A stretch of DNA of 64,000 nt from Serilophus lunatus (GCA_013399895.1 VXBA01001185.1:1-64000), one strand, 5' to 3'. Counted from the stretch's first letter, positions 22,831 to 34,757 are shown. A program made the numbers and translations. The notes: generated by a model from the sequence alone, not told the origin.

Positions 22831-24153
22831 GTAAGTACAGACCCACTGCCCTCCTTCTTTCTTCCGTGTAATAAGGATCTGTTATCATGAGTTGCTAGAG
22901 TTATGCATGACTTTCTTCACAGGCTGCTTGAAATAAGACATCAAATTTTGCACAGCATACTCTGTATACGCCATATGTAGTCCACAAAAAAAAAAATCTC
23001 TACTTCAGAAATGCAAACTTCAGAAAAATTGATCTCCCACTCTGGAGCCTCATATACCAATCAGCCATTCAGGACCCTATGGAAGAGACATTTTTAACAC
23101 TGCTAAGAAATCACCTTTCTGAACAAAAATGGGGGCTACATATTGTGCTGGAAAATGGAAATGTTATTAGTTCTGCAGTCTTAAAAGGTAGTAAGGTATC
23201 AAGTCCCAAAGAGATTTTTGGAGCTGGTCTACAGGCTGTACCTCAGAAGGTGAAAGGAACAGAGTGAAAGACAATACACCTGAGAAATGAGAACTATGAG
23301 CTATGCATCAAAAAAATGTTTCCTTTGAGAAGTGCTGCACATTTTAAACTCTTCAGGAGTCAAAAGTGTTAGTGCAGGTAACAGGCACAGTGTCAACTCA
23401 GAATGAAAGGTGTTCTCACACAGGCATACCCCACCCTCCACTTACACTGTTACAATGATCTTATGATTAATCCAGTTCAAGGCATATACGTATTTCACAG
23501 AAAAACTGGAATAATTTCATCCTTTTCACAATATTTACGGTAAATGCTTCTTGCATTCCAGTAGGAAGAGTTACAGAAGAAAATTTTCTTCACCTGAAAT
23601 AATCTTTGTGACCTGACTGATCAGAAAAGTGTGAGACTAGCAAAGGGAATGATGCACTTTGAGCAGCTGTTATATGCAGGTTGATTTCCTGTTAACCCAC
23701 CTTCTTCTGCTGCTGAGTCATGAGTCATAAAGTGCAATTCCCTTTGCACCTGAGGACTGCCCACCTACTGCAACGGTGCCATGTGGTGTAAGGAGGTATA
23801 AAACTAATTCCCACCATCCTGTGGAAAACATGGTCTCCACTTTCAGGTCAGAGGAGTTTAGGGGTGTAGGAAAGTCTTTTACTCTTCCATCAGTGGCTCC
23901 ATCACAATTACTGGGCATAATTGTACAAAAGCAGTTTTATGGCCTGACGAGATCTAGAGGAACAAGAGCAATGGCGAAAGATCAGTGCTAGCCATGCAAT
24001 TTCAGGATATGATTGTATTTGTGTTTACAAAATGTCCCATTAAGCTCTTTTAATATTGTCTTAATTGTCCCTGTCATCATATATACACGTGCTGTGCTTG
24101 TTCAGTGTGATTCCTCTGTTTCTGACAAGTTATCTGCTGTGGTCTCCCTTCAG
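22831..24153 (+). other. PIEZO2 intron l-m
   Basis: The intron is 1.3 kb, AT-rich, with an A tract near 22988-22998. No repeat family, RNA gene or extra exon is recognised. Confidence 0.85.
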
Positions 24154-24301
24154 GTTCCGCCTAGTTCCATTTTTGACTGAGCTGAGAGCAGTAATGGACT
24201 GGGTTTGGACTGATACCACTCTCAGTCTTTCCAGCTGGATCTGTGTTGAAGATATCTATGCTCACATATTCATCCTGAAGTGTTGGCGAGAGTCAGAAAA
24301 A
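24154..24301 (+). CDS. PIEZO2: PIEZO2 coding exon m (anchor)
   Basis: The exon has 148 nt. The first base completes Gly, then FRLVPFLTELRAVMDWVWTD, TTLSLSSWICVEDIYAHIFI and LKCWRESEK follow, ending on a codon boundary. In PIEZO structures this is the anchor, the hairpin of helices wedged between outer and inner pore helices at the inner membrane face, with the conserved VPFLxELRAVMDWVWTDTT signature. It is apparently identical to mammalian PIEZO2. Confidence 0.97.
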
Positions 24302-26768
24302 GTAAGGAAGTGCCATATGAGTGATCCAGGCCTCCTCTTCCCCATGCAGAAGTGAAGAGAAATAACCATAGGTCCCTAAATAATTGGAAAATCCACCATA
24401 AAACTTTTCTTAGAAGATTTATCTGGTGCTTTTGTTGAAATATTCAGATTATTGGGTACTTTATGTTAGTTGGCAGTCACTGTGAGTGAAATTTCAAAAG
24501 GCTTCTCTTTCGTGCCTAACTCATTTTTCCACCATTAACATGAACTCCATAAGCATGCACCTGTGGTCTGCGTTGCATTCCTGGGTTTCAAGGCTGGAGT
24601 TGAAAGTCCTGGTATTCACACAGTCTCACACACAACTAAATGAGTAACCCACAGTAGCAGGGAAACTGTAGCTGTGAAGAGAAAGGTCAGTAGAAGGGAG
24701 AGTTCACACCCCCATGGTGTAGGTCCCAGGGACACCAGGTTCATGTAACTGCTGGCTCCTCTATCTCAGGAGAGTCCCTGCACATCTAAAACTGAACTGT
24801 AGGCCAGATAAATCCACCACTTGTCTGAATGAAATTTCAGTCTCCTTAAATCATTTAAGCTCCATTCAAATTAAACGTGCAAATTCTGGATTCTTTATAA
24901 CCACTATAAAGATTGCAACCATATGCTTGCTTATTTTGCCAATTTGAAAAAGAAATTAAACATTATTTTAAGAGTGACCAAACCAGTCAGAAATTCTACA
25001 TCTGCATTGAAATGGATTTAAGTGTTACTGACGTATTTCTACTTTTATTATAATCCAGTCTCTTAATGGCAATTACTTTCCAAGTATGTCACTTAGATTA
25101 ACTCAGAGCTAAAGTGCACACAAATCTTGTAAATAGGCTGCTTCTCTATGACTCCCATTACAGCCATGAATGGAAGAAGTTCTGAAGAACTTTAGGAGTC
25201 AGAGAAGTAACAGTCCAGTTCTACTTCGAATGTCCATCTCACTGTGTTTTTTTACACTACAGCAGGATTATTCACATTGTATGTAGCAGAGGTCTGGGAA
25301 GATCTGACATGGGAACATGACACATTAGCTTGTGTGTGCTAATGCCATGTAGCAAAATAACTAGCCATGATTTTATGTGTGTTGTTTTAGGTACTTTAGT
25401 TTTCTCTGTCTCTCTCTCTCTCTCATTGAGTGGTATGCCTAAGTACTTTGGCTGCTAAAATCTCTCTGAGATGTTTTGTAATGTCATTAAGGGTGCCTGA
25501 ACTAATTTCTTACAGACAAATAATATACCCCTGCTGATCTTGCTATGATATTTTAATGAAAATGGTATTCTGGTGTGTAAGACAAATGTCTTGATACTCT
25601 GCTTTTGAAAAGTAACTAATTTGTTTTAAATACAGAATTGTATTACAAATTTTATATTCTCAAAGGGCTTTATGGATTAGTGTTGTAAAGCAAGAACAAT
25701 TTCCTGAAAGCCAGATTCCTGGCATATGTTTGAGGTGCAGTGCAATACAATGCATCTTTATTTTGCATGTGCAGTATGCAGTGCATGAAAGGCAGGCTTC
25801 TAAACACTACAGAGTTAAATCCTCTAACAGAATATACCAAAATAAATTACAGTGATGGTAAGGTATTTTATAGGATAGTGCAGCTATTAAAGTGTTCATT
25901 CACGAGGCAAATGACAGAGAGTGGGAATTACAGGCAAGGCAGAAGAGACATGACATGAGATCTACTTTGAAAGGGGAAGAAAAGCAAAATCACTTTTGGT
26001 CTCAGAAACTAAGCAAGGGAAAGATGTTATATTAGCAGTGTCAAGATTCTAGGAACAGCAGCAGAACTATAGACATTATTTAAGTGCAGTTTGTGTAGGA
26101 TTCACTAGAAACAGATTGGATCAAGCCTGTGAACAACTCTTAGAAAGACTGTAAGGGAGGGATGAAATTAATGTGGAGGTAGTGCAGTATCAGACATTCC
26201 TACTGATTGTGTATGTCAGTTGCTGGCAAACAATTTTTCTGCTCCCCCCCCCTTCTATATACTGTTTGCAGCATTTCAAGATCTATGAGAGGAACTGCTT
26301 TAAGGAGCTTTGAGATAAAACTTTTTGAAAAGACAAATACAAGAAAATGGGTCACTCACAACAGCAGTTTTTGGGAAAAAAATTGTTGAAGCACTGTTGC
26401 TGCTATTATTTTACATTTTGTTCCTGTGAGTTCAAGTTAGCACTCATTCAGACAAAAAAAAACCCAAATTATTCTATTCAGTTTCTTATTTTTTTATGGT
26501 TGTGAAGAATCAAAATCACAGAGGTTTACAATATTTTTCACACCGGACCTACATCTGTTGTGAATATGGGTTCATTTGACAGTTTTCTCTGTTGTTAAGT
26601 GTCTGTGCAGGTTCGTCTAAAAAAATCTCAAAAAAACTGGCCTGGCAATGGTACCAAATTACTACAGAACATGGGATACCTTAAGATCATTATATATTTA
26701 CCCACCAAATTATATAAAGTGTACCTCTGATAGAACAGACATTACCATATTGCTGTTTGTTTTTGCAG
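24302..26768 (+). other. PIEZO2 intron m-n
   Basis: The intron is 2.5 kb and contains a short TC array (25409-25424) and small homopolymer runs near 26245-26252 (C) and 26452-26462 (A). No CR1 or additional exon is recognised. Confidence 0.85.
25409..25424. repeat. (TC)n microsatellite, about 8 copies
   Basis: This is a short, perfect dinucleotide run inside an intron. Confidence 0.9.
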
Positions 26769-26957
26769 AGATATCCCCAACCAAGAGGCCAGAAGAAAAA
26801 GAAAGTTGTGAAGTATGGAATGGGTGGCATGATTATCGTCTTGCTGATTTGTATTGTCTGGTTCCCACTGCTCTTCATGTCTTTAATCAAATCTGTTGCA
26901 GGCATCACCAACAAGCCTCTAGATGTATCAATCACAATAACTCTAGGAGGTTATCAG
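26769..26957 (+). CDS. PIEZO2: PIEZO2 coding exon n (anchor end, outer pore helix, cap start)
   Basis: The exon has 189 nt and 63 complete codons. RYPQPRGQKKKKVVKYGMGG is the lysine-rich inner-leaflet segment. It is followed by MIIVLLICIVWFPLLFMSLI, the outer pore-domain helix. KSVAGITNKPLDVSITITLG and GYQ then enter the extracellular cap. The KKKK cluster sits at the membrane face in PIEZO channels. Human has GVINQPLDVSVT where this sequence has GITNKPLDVSIT, so divergence begins exactly at the cap. Confidence 0.97.
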
Positions 26958-27407
26958 GTAAAAACAAAGAAATGGTAAAAGCAATTTTTGGTTTTTGCAC
27001 TGTGTTTCCTGTGCTATTTCTTCTTCCCTTCATTGACTTGAGCTCTCCTGCCTTATGCAAGGTATGAGGCAAGCTTCCACAAATGATCCCTTTCGGGTTT
27101 AAAAATGTTTGTTTATTACTGATGTAAAATACTATCTTCATTTTCAAGTTAAAAACATCATCTACTGGCAATGAAATCCAGATAAATTATCCTATATCAG
27201 GTATACTCAAATAACTGCCTACAGGTCCACATGGTAAATACAAGATAATTGGAGGTAGCTTGCATCTCAGTGGAAGGAGATTATAACCTTCTCCTGTTGA
27301 ATTGAGTGCCATAATTGTCTCAGGCTGGGATGCACAGGATGCTGTACTGTATATATAGCAGCTGATGTACAGTAAATGTGACAAGTGTGTGTTCTTTTGT
27401 TTCCCAG
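26958..27407 (+). other. PIEZO2 intron n-o
   Basis: The intron is 450 bp with acceptor TTGTTTCCCAG. No other feature is seen. Confidence 0.9.
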
Positions 27408-27500
27408 CCTATTTTTACAATGAGTGCTCAACAGAGTCAGCTCAAGGACTTGAATCAGACTGGTTTCAATGCGTTTCTGGCGAGCTATAGGGGTGAAACT
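27408..27500 (+). CDS. PIEZO2: PIEZO2 coding exon o (cap domain)
   Basis: The exon has 93 nt and 31 codons: PIFTMSAQQSQLKDLNQTGF then NAFLASYRGET, donor ACT/GTAAGT. The opening PIFTMSAQQSQLK is shared with mammals. The second half differs strongly (human continues VMDQQSFNKFIQ). NQT forms an N-glycosylation sequon not seen in the human segment. It belongs to the extracellular cap that covers the pore in the trimer. Confidence 0.95.
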
Positions 27501-28609
27501 GTAAGTGAAATATAGAATACTTCATTACTTAAAAATGTGTGCATGTTTCCCCAGACGCTTTTTGTGAGTTTTGTTTGCGTAGTTAAGAGTGGTCAGCAGC
27601 GCTGCCCTCAATTGGAAGATATTTCCAAAAAGAGGATTTGCATGAGTAAAGGTTCAGACAGATCATTTGTCAGGATTGGACTGGGTTATGATCAGACAAG
27701 TTACTATTAATCTAGACATCTTTCCACAAAATCCTGGAAGACAGAAACCCTAGTTGTCCTGTTACATAAATAAAAACTTCCCCTCTAAATGACACAAACC
27801 TTCAGGAGACATGATGCTATTTGTATTCTGCCAAAACAAACATGCAGTGGGGACACAGCAGTGTTGGCCCCACGGTCCTTCCTATCACACACACATCTTT
27901 CACCTCTCAGTGAGGAGAGGTAGCGCTGTCATAAGAAAGTATGCATGGCCTAGAAATGCTTTGACACTAAAATGCTTAAATTTAAACATTTAAGCATTGT
28001 CTCAGTATTTCATGAAGCAACATGCACAAAGTTTTCACAAGTTGCTACAGGAAGAGGACTAATAATTAATAGAAGCTGTTGCAATACAAACGTAACTGAC
28101 ATTTGATCAGATATAACTTTAAAAGAAGTGCTTGCTACTAGCCTATTCAAGAATTAACAGTTGTTGATATTAGATCCTACCAAATAGCCCATGTATGAAA
28201 GCACTAATAGTGTAACCGTGATCCATTTCAAAGTTACAAGTTTCAAATTGCTTTGTCCTTTGCAGACCTTTTTTTATGCAGAAAGATACTCAACAGAAGA
28301 CAGAGTAAACTTTTAACTCAAGTTTAAATAGGCTCTACAGAGTTTACTTCATGAACTTTTAGACTCACTTTGGCCTCTGTGGCCATCAAACAGCAAGGAC
28401 ATTTTTGTTTTATCTTCTTAGCTTGGCTACACTTTGTTGATTCCCCTTCCTATCTAAAGCCCCAGCTGGTACCTGTGTAAAACAATCAGTGCACACACTG
28501 CATTTACAGTTAATCAAACATTGGCAGTTCTGTCTGACTGGGAAATGTGGTTCTGTGTCTTGTGAATACGACTGCACTGAAATTTTATTTTCCTCTTCTG
28601 AACCTGCAG
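27501..28609 (+). other. PIEZO2 intron o-p
   Basis: The intron is 1.1 kb, AT-rich, ending in TCTTCTGAACCTGCAG. I see no repeat or additional exon. Confidence 0.85.
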
Positions 28610-28782
28610 GCTGCTTTGCAGTTTCTAGAGAGCTACGGAAAAGAAGATATAACTCTAGCAGATCTAGAGGGAAACTCAAACTCTTTATGGACCATCAGCC
28701 CTCCCAGTAGAGAGAAAATGATACAGGGACTGATGGATTTTTCAGCTGAGTTCACTGTAGTTCTTTCATGGACCATTCAGAG
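28610..28782 (+). CDS. PIEZO2: PIEZO2 coding exon p (cap domain)
   Basis: The exon has 173 nt, starts on a codon boundary and leaves with AG of an Arg codon. It encodes AALQFLESYGKEDITLADLE, GNSNSLWTISPPSREKMIQG and LMDFSAEFTVVLSWTIQ. The core EGNSNSLWTISPPS is identical to mammals, while flanking positions vary (human HELLDPNSSFSVVFSWSIQ). It is part of the beta-rich extracellular cap. Confidence 0.96.
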
Positions 28783-29980
28783 GTAATTAACAAGGCTATC
28801 ATGAAGTGGATAGATCGTGTGCCAAGCATTTCCTTGGTTGAACAGCTCCACACTGCATTTTTTATTAATTTTTGAGCAAATTCTGTTGTACTGAAGAGCA
28901 AAAAACTGAAAGTGTGAGGGAGAGAGATAAAGAGATGCTTTCATTACCCAGGAAAATATTTGTTGCCTGCAGTTCCCAAAGAAGAGAAATGGAGCCAGTT
29001 CCAAATAGATTATTTAAAATGTCAGGGTGGTTTTTTATGGGACTTGAGGGGAAGGAAAAATAAAAACATTTTAGCCAGTTTTAGATTGAGATGTTCAAAT
29101 AAAACGCCTCTAACAATGACCTTGATAGCATTCATGGACATTGAATACTTCGACCTAATTAAGGCAAAAACCTATGAGGAAATAGAAGTGCTTGGTCCTT
29201 TTATTAAGCGAGTCTGGAACTGATACAAACAATTTTTATATGCACACATACATAACAATGGCACATATCCATTTTATTGAGATCTTTGCCTATTTACTTG
29301 AGATTCCTTTGGCCTTGGTAAACTATTACTTTACAAAGTTAAAAGTTTTTGAAAGAGACAGCCTAAAATCTGAAGCCATTGCACAAAGGCTAGAGCACAC
29401 CCTATCACCAAGGTTGTTTGTTGGCTACTGCCTGTCAGATAGGATTCCCGTAGACTGCTGGAGTTAAGTCATCACTCCATGGTAATTAAGTTCCTATGCA
29501 GCCCTGGTATCTACATGTTTTGTTGGAAGTAGGAACTGGACTGCTGTAACAAGAGACTATGCAGGAAAAGCAGGTCAGCTGAATCACAGTCAAAAATAGT
29601 AATGCATCTGCACTCATAATTCAACTTTATTTGACCCTACTTATTTTCCTGGAAGCATAGAGTGTTAGCTGGTGAATTGCACCACTCCATCATTTGTGAA
29701 CCTTATATTAATTTTTAATGCTCCTATTCAGTATGTCCATATGTCCTGTATACACAGGGATAGTCACTTATAAAAATACACCTTTAAGGATTCTACATAT
29801 CTTCTGAAAAAAAAACATCATCGCACGTACAGATAGCATGATGCTAGGATGCTAGGATACTAGGATAGCCAGGGTCAGTGCAGACTAGTTAGAGAACTAG
29901 CTCTTGAATTCAGCAAACAAGTGCTTACTTTGTGTTCTCATTGTAGGCTGACAATGTGTCTTCTCTCTTACTTATGACAG
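28783..29980 (+). other. PIEZO2 intron p-q
   Basis: The intron is 1.2 kb and AT-rich. It contains a short tandem of about three 8-bp units (GATGCTAG type) around 29839-29869. No other feature is recognised. Confidence 0.85.
29839..29869. repeat. short tandem repeat, GATGCTAG-type units
   Basis: GATGCTAGGATGCTAGGATA followed by CTAGGATAG shows about three imperfect 7-8 bp units in tandem. Confidence 0.7.
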
Positions 29981-30124
29981 AAATCTCACCCTTGGTGCCA
30001 AAGCTGAAATAGCGTCAGATAAACTTACCTTTAAACTACAAAATGATACCAGAAAAGAGATTGCTACAATGATATCTAGACAAGAAAATGCTACAACGAT
30101 GTCTGGACAGCAACTGGAAAATGT
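29981..30124 (+). CDS. PIEZO2: PIEZO2 coding exon q (cap domain, with internal duplication)
   Basis: The exon has 144 nt. The first base completes Arg, then NLTLGAKAEIASDKLTFKLQ, NDTRKEIATMISRQENATTM and SGQQLEN follow, leaving with GT of a Val codon. Donor GTAAGT at 30125 was chosen over the earlier GT at 30123 because it is consensus and keeps frame. The opening matches human NLSLGAKSEIATDKL. The later part contains two imperfect 27-bp copies in tandem and is about five residues longer than human. NLT, NDT and NAT are sequons, and a fourth (NVT) forms across the junction with the next exon. Confidence 0.95.
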
Positions 30125-32082
30125 GTAAGTTATTTTCTTTGCCTATTTATGTGCAAACTTTCCCTTTTGAAGCCTGATTTCCTAAAGAGGTCAAGCTTGT
30201 TTAACTGTTTCATTTGTTTGCCCCCTCAAATAACAGAGGCCAACAGCATTGAAGTCAAACAAGCTAAAAGCTTGTTTTCTATTATAAATGTAGGCTGAGA
30301 AGACCATGAACACTGGATTATCACCAACAAGCATGGTGAAGCTATTAGTAACTTTGATTTATTGGATAAGCACAAGTTTGTTACAGTATATGCACAGTTC
30401 AACTTGCCTTTGAGTTACTTCAGTTCAACTTGATCTGAGGATGTTGTATTTAGGACTTTTTTTTGTTCTAAATAACCATACAAGATTGTATTTCACATTA
30501 TTATTCTTGAATAGTACTAGATTGGCAAGGAAGTGTTAAACCAGTCCGGTGAAAGGGTAACATCTGCAGTCATTTCTGACATAAGATCTTTTCCTGTAAT
30601 GGAAATCTACAAGGTATTCTCTTCATATAAATATCAAATATTGTTCTATGGATATAGCACTATAGCATTAACAGCAGCGGTGCCTCCTTCCAGATTTGAA
30701 AAGAGTCTGGCCCTTCCTCTTCTGCCTGCTCACTGGGGATTACTTTACAGCAGTGGTACTAAGTACTGCTAAGCCAACACATCATCCTTGAAGGCTCCTA
30801 ATCTGATTTGTGGCCACAAGAGTTGAAAAGTTTAAAATGAGACCAGCTGGGATTGTGAAAACTCTGAGAGGTTCTTATCTGTTAGTAGGTAGAAATTAGA
30901 TTTGCCTTTTCTGTGCCCTGCTGGTTTTCTGCACCCACACACACTTGTACATCCAAACAGATTGCTGTTGCACATTTGATCTTTGGATTTATAAAGCTTT
31001 TACGCCTCCCTTACTTTTCTACTGTGTGAGGATACAGGAATATTTCCTAAGGTGGTGTAGGGCCATGGAAGGTAGATTTTTCTCATTTGTGGGAAGAGGT
31101 AATTTATTCATAATTCTGCCTTTGAAGGAGGCAAGCAGTGACATAGAAGATAGACCTGCATTCGCCTGTCTTGCAATAATACTGTTGATTTATGCTTTTT
31201 TTTACATGGTCATAAAGGAAAAATGGTTGTGGCAGCTATTAACCATCTAACTACTTCAGCACAGAGCTTTCTATCACCACCTCTAATGGGACAGCTTAGC
31301 TACTGAGCCCTTTTTTTTGGACCTGCTGGAGTGATTGGAAGCAATTTTCAATTGACTGTTTCTGTTCTTCCTTGGCCTAGTATATGCAATGTAGCCAAGT
31401 ATCACAGGTCTTCTCTGAGAGCTCTCCTTCCCTAGAATTTTTCAGTCATTTGAGGAAGAAGTGAGGACAGTATCTCTGCTTTTATTGAAATGTCTCTCCC
31501 TTTAGATGCTGGCAATTTATTCTGACTTAAGATGATTTTGAGTCTGGTGAAAGAACTTTAACAGACATCTTTCTTTTTAAGTTTAAAATCCTCTTAAAAA
31601 TTGTGAAAATACTTCCCAATGAAAGAATTCTGGCACAAATTCTCACTCTTTTCAGGTCTTAACTACTGAAACATTTTGCAATTCTGAAATAAAAGCTATT
31701 CCCACCAAATATTTTTCTAGCTACATATTTTTTCTAACTTGTTTACTACTGCCTTTCTTTGTGACTTTACAGCTGACTATAAAAGAAGCTTTGTTTAAAA
31801 GGAAAACAAAATATAAAGTCTACATTCCTTGCAAACACTTGTGCCTCAGGTGTTTGGAATTCATGGTGTGTGAATGGTGACATTATGGATGGAGCTCCCT
31901 GCTGAAGTTCTGACAAAATATAGCCAGTAAATCCAGCTAACTCTCAGATGTGGCATCTGAACACTATAAAGTCATACCTTGAACCAATAATTACTGGGAA
32001 CTATGTATAGTCCTGTTAGGTATGTCTAAATTATTTTAGAGGTATAAAAATATGAACTATTTGCTTTCTCGTTTTTTTCCAG
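30125..32082 (+). other. PIEZO2 intron q-r
   Basis: The intron is 2.0 kb, AT-rich, with acceptor CGTTTTTTTCCAG. No repeat family or additional exon is recognised. Confidence 0.85.
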
Positions 32083-32162
32083 AACACTAAGGGAAGTATA
32101 CCCATACTACATCAAGGCTCCTAGTGATTCTCTGGCAAAACCCATAAAGCAGCTATTGCCAG
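32083..32162 (+). CDS. PIEZO2: PIEZO2 coding exon r (cap domain)
   Basis: The exon has 80 nt. The first base completes Val, then TLREVYPYYIKAPSDSLAKP and IKQLLP follow, leaving one base of a Gly codon. YPYYxKAPSDS and KPIKQLL are shared with mammals and anchor the alignment on both sides of the variable cap loops. Confidence 0.95.
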
Positions 32163-33478
32163 GTATGTGTCCAGACCACAGAAAGCAGATTATTGTTGAA
32201 GGAAGTGCAATGCAGCACTCTCACTTGTACATTCACTAAGCTGTTATGGGGTGCCTCTGTTTGAAATGCACTAGCAATGGTTTCTACTTGGTGCCTGCAA
32301 GGTTAAGGCAAGATAAGATAATACAGTGTAAGCTAGAAAATTCATCTGGCTGTATTTTAGCTTTGTAAGGACTCTAAGGATGAAGTCCATCTCCTTCAAG
32401 TCTGCTTTAGGAACTGTTTTCCCTTGCTTTCTGAGTAAATGATCAGAAGTTTCACTTCTCTGCATCTTTTTGCTACCTTACTGTGTATGGGCAGTAATGT
32501 TGCATGTCTGCAAATGTAGTTCCTCAGCTTAAATAATGACACTGCATGAATTTACTTTTCTTTAAGCTGTTCCTTCCTTATTGGTGACAAAAAATCATCA
32601 ATAAATCAAAGATAAGTCATTGCATTTCAGAATGCTGTTACCCAATCAGATTGTACACAAGTACTCACAAAGAGAATACATTCACATACATGCACATACA
32701 CAAGTGAAAAACATGTTGGGTTGGAAGAGTAGGAACAAGTTTTATCAACACAGGTTAAATTTGACACTCAAGTGTAGTAGTAGTAGTAATAGTGCATAGT
32801 ACATTACTATAAAGGTTCAGTGATTAGATTAATTGGGAAATTAATTGGGCTGAACCTCAAGTGTGAACCCATGACTAGCAATAGGTTGTGAGTGCTTCAC
32901 TGTCGTTAGTCAGGTACTTAACTTGAGATTCTTCAGAAGGGCTTTAGTGTATACACTACTAATGTACATTCAGGAGGATCAGAGCTCACCTTTTGTCTTT
33001 GTGATCAGTTTGCATAGAACAGAATCGTATGCTTTTCTTGATATAAGAGAATAACACATTTATACCAAGACAGAAATGATTTACAGTGATAATTTCACTT
33101 TGAGATATAGAAGATGACTGCTATCCCTTTTAAATGGCTTTCTTTAGGCCTGAAACGCAGATGCGATGAGTGTTATTAGTATTTTGGCCTGAAAATATCA
33201 AAATCATTTGACAATTGTCCCCAAAAAAATGTAGGCAATACGAAATATTTTATTTATTTAATGCAGATTCAGATGAGATTTGCAGAAGGAAAAACACAGA
33301 AGTCTAGGGTTTTTACTTTTGTACAGAAACAGAGTAAAATGGGGTTTACGGGAATTAAAACAAACTGCTGCTTTTACATTGCTCAGTCACTTTATTATGC
33401 AGATGTTGGAAGTATCTGTCTCAAAGTAGTTTGATTTTTCAAATTCTTTGTGTATGTATTTTAACACTTTTTCAATAG
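32163..33478 (+). other. PIEZO2 intron r-s
   Basis: The intron is 1.3 kb and AT-rich, with a short TAG triplet run (about 32776-32791). No repeat family or exon is recognised. Confidence 0.85.
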
Positions 33479-33647
33479 GCTGCAAATGGAAAAATATTAC
33501 AGTTTCCCTGGTCAAAAATGGAACTCGTGAGTGGTGGGTTTTGAATCAGCTTGGAAAAAGATTCACATCTTCTGAAAAGAGTCTTGAGCTCTTCATATTC
33601 AGTGATAAAGTCAGTCCACCAAGCCTTGGATTCTTGGCTGGTTATGG
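33479..33647 (+). CDS. PIEZO2: PIEZO2 coding exon s (cap domain, end)
   Basis: The exon has 169 nt. GC completes Gly, then CKWKNITVSLVKNGTREWWV, LNQLGKRFTSSEKSLELFIF and SDKVSPPSLGFLAGY follow, leaving GG of a Gly codon (donor GTAAGA). The end, DKVSPPSLGFLAGYG, is invariant in both PIEZO1 and PIEZO2 and leads into the inner pore helix. The first half is shorter than human by about four residues and carries two sequons (NIT, NGT). Confidence 0.96.
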
Positions 33648-34504
33648 GTAAGAAGGAATCTTTACGTTACATTAAATAAAGTACATAAGATAGAAGCAGA
33701 AGTAACTTTATTTGCTGATTTGGAGGAGGTTATTCCTTTTTTGTTGTGTTTGAACATTACAATATTTGAAAAGGGATTTTGTGAGATTTTCAAAATAATG
33801 TATGTTAACATTATCTACAGAAGGGTTGCTATTCATAAGGAATAGTGTCACCCTTGATAATTGCTGCCCTTCACACCAATTTTCTATTGAAGTAAAAAAA
33901 TTCAAAAGATGTTAGTTTAGCTGCAGGTCGAGTTCTGCCCAAACTCTGCCCAGTTTTGGCAACATTCCCAATCTTGTAGCCAGGATGCTGAGTATGGAAC
34001 AGATTAGAAATACATCTTCACAGACAGAAGAAGGCAAGAGACTGCATTCCCAGGAATACACATCCTTCTGGTGTGATTTTGGAAGAGTCTCCATAGGAGG
34101 ATTATCAGGAGGGACAGGTAAACATCAGTTTGTCACCAGTTGCATAATACTTTAATAAAAAATATTAGATATGAAACCTGACAGATTATTTGCCTTTAGC
34201 AGCCAGGTGCTGTCAGATTTTCCGTTGTGGCTTCCAAGCTTTAGCAGACAGGACATAAGACCTTCAGCAACTATGGTTAAACAATTTAAGTCAGCTGCCT
34301 CAGCTGTTTTTGTTTCTAGATTTCTGTGATATTTGAAGACATCTTATTTTCCTTCCTCCTGCAACACAGCAAAAAAGAGTTCCTAATTATAAATTAATGT
34401 ACACCCAACTGACAGATTACACTTTGCCTTGTAGATGAGCTCCCTCACACTTGCCTGACCCTTTTTCACGGCATGATTTCAACTCTTCCTTTCTTTCTTT
34501 TCAG
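33648..34504 (+). other. PIEZO2 intron s-t
   Basis: The intron is 857 bp with acceptor TTTCTTTTCAG. No other feature is seen. Confidence 0.9.
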
Positions 34505-34757
34505 CATTATGGGACTATATGCTTCAGTTGTCCTGGTAATAGGGAAGTTCGTCCGTGAATTTTTCAGTGGTATCTCTCACTCCATCATGTTTGAGGAGCT
34601 ACCCAATGTAGACCGAATCTTGAAGTTGTGTACTGACATTTTCTTAGTGCGAGAGACTGGGGAACTGGAACTAGAAGAAGATCTGTACGCCAAACTAATA
34701 TTCCTGTATCGCTCACCAGAGACGATGATCAAGTGGACTAGGGAAAAAACTAATTGA
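34505..34757 (+). CDS. PIEZO2: PIEZO2 last coding exon t (inner pore helix and C-terminal domain)
   Basis: The exon has 253 nt including TGA. The first base completes Gly, then IMGLYASVVLVIGKFVREFF follows, the pore-lining inner helix. SGISHSIMFEELPNVDRILK and LCTDIFLVRETGELELEEDL form the C-terminal domain that holds the cytosolic constriction. The protein ends YAKLIFLYRSPETMIKWTRE plus KTN. It appears identical to human PIEZO2 over this exon (from memory). Arg at 34554-34556 aligns with human R2686. The Arg of FLVRETG and the Glu of LEEDLY align with R2718 and E2727, positions reported in distal arthrogryposis. The KTN end separates it from PIEZO1. Confidence 0.98.

Noticed and set aside
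30123..30126. Alternative exon q donor at 30123 (GTGTAA)
   Set aside because: The GTAAGT at 30125 is a far better donor and keeps frame into TLREVYPYY.
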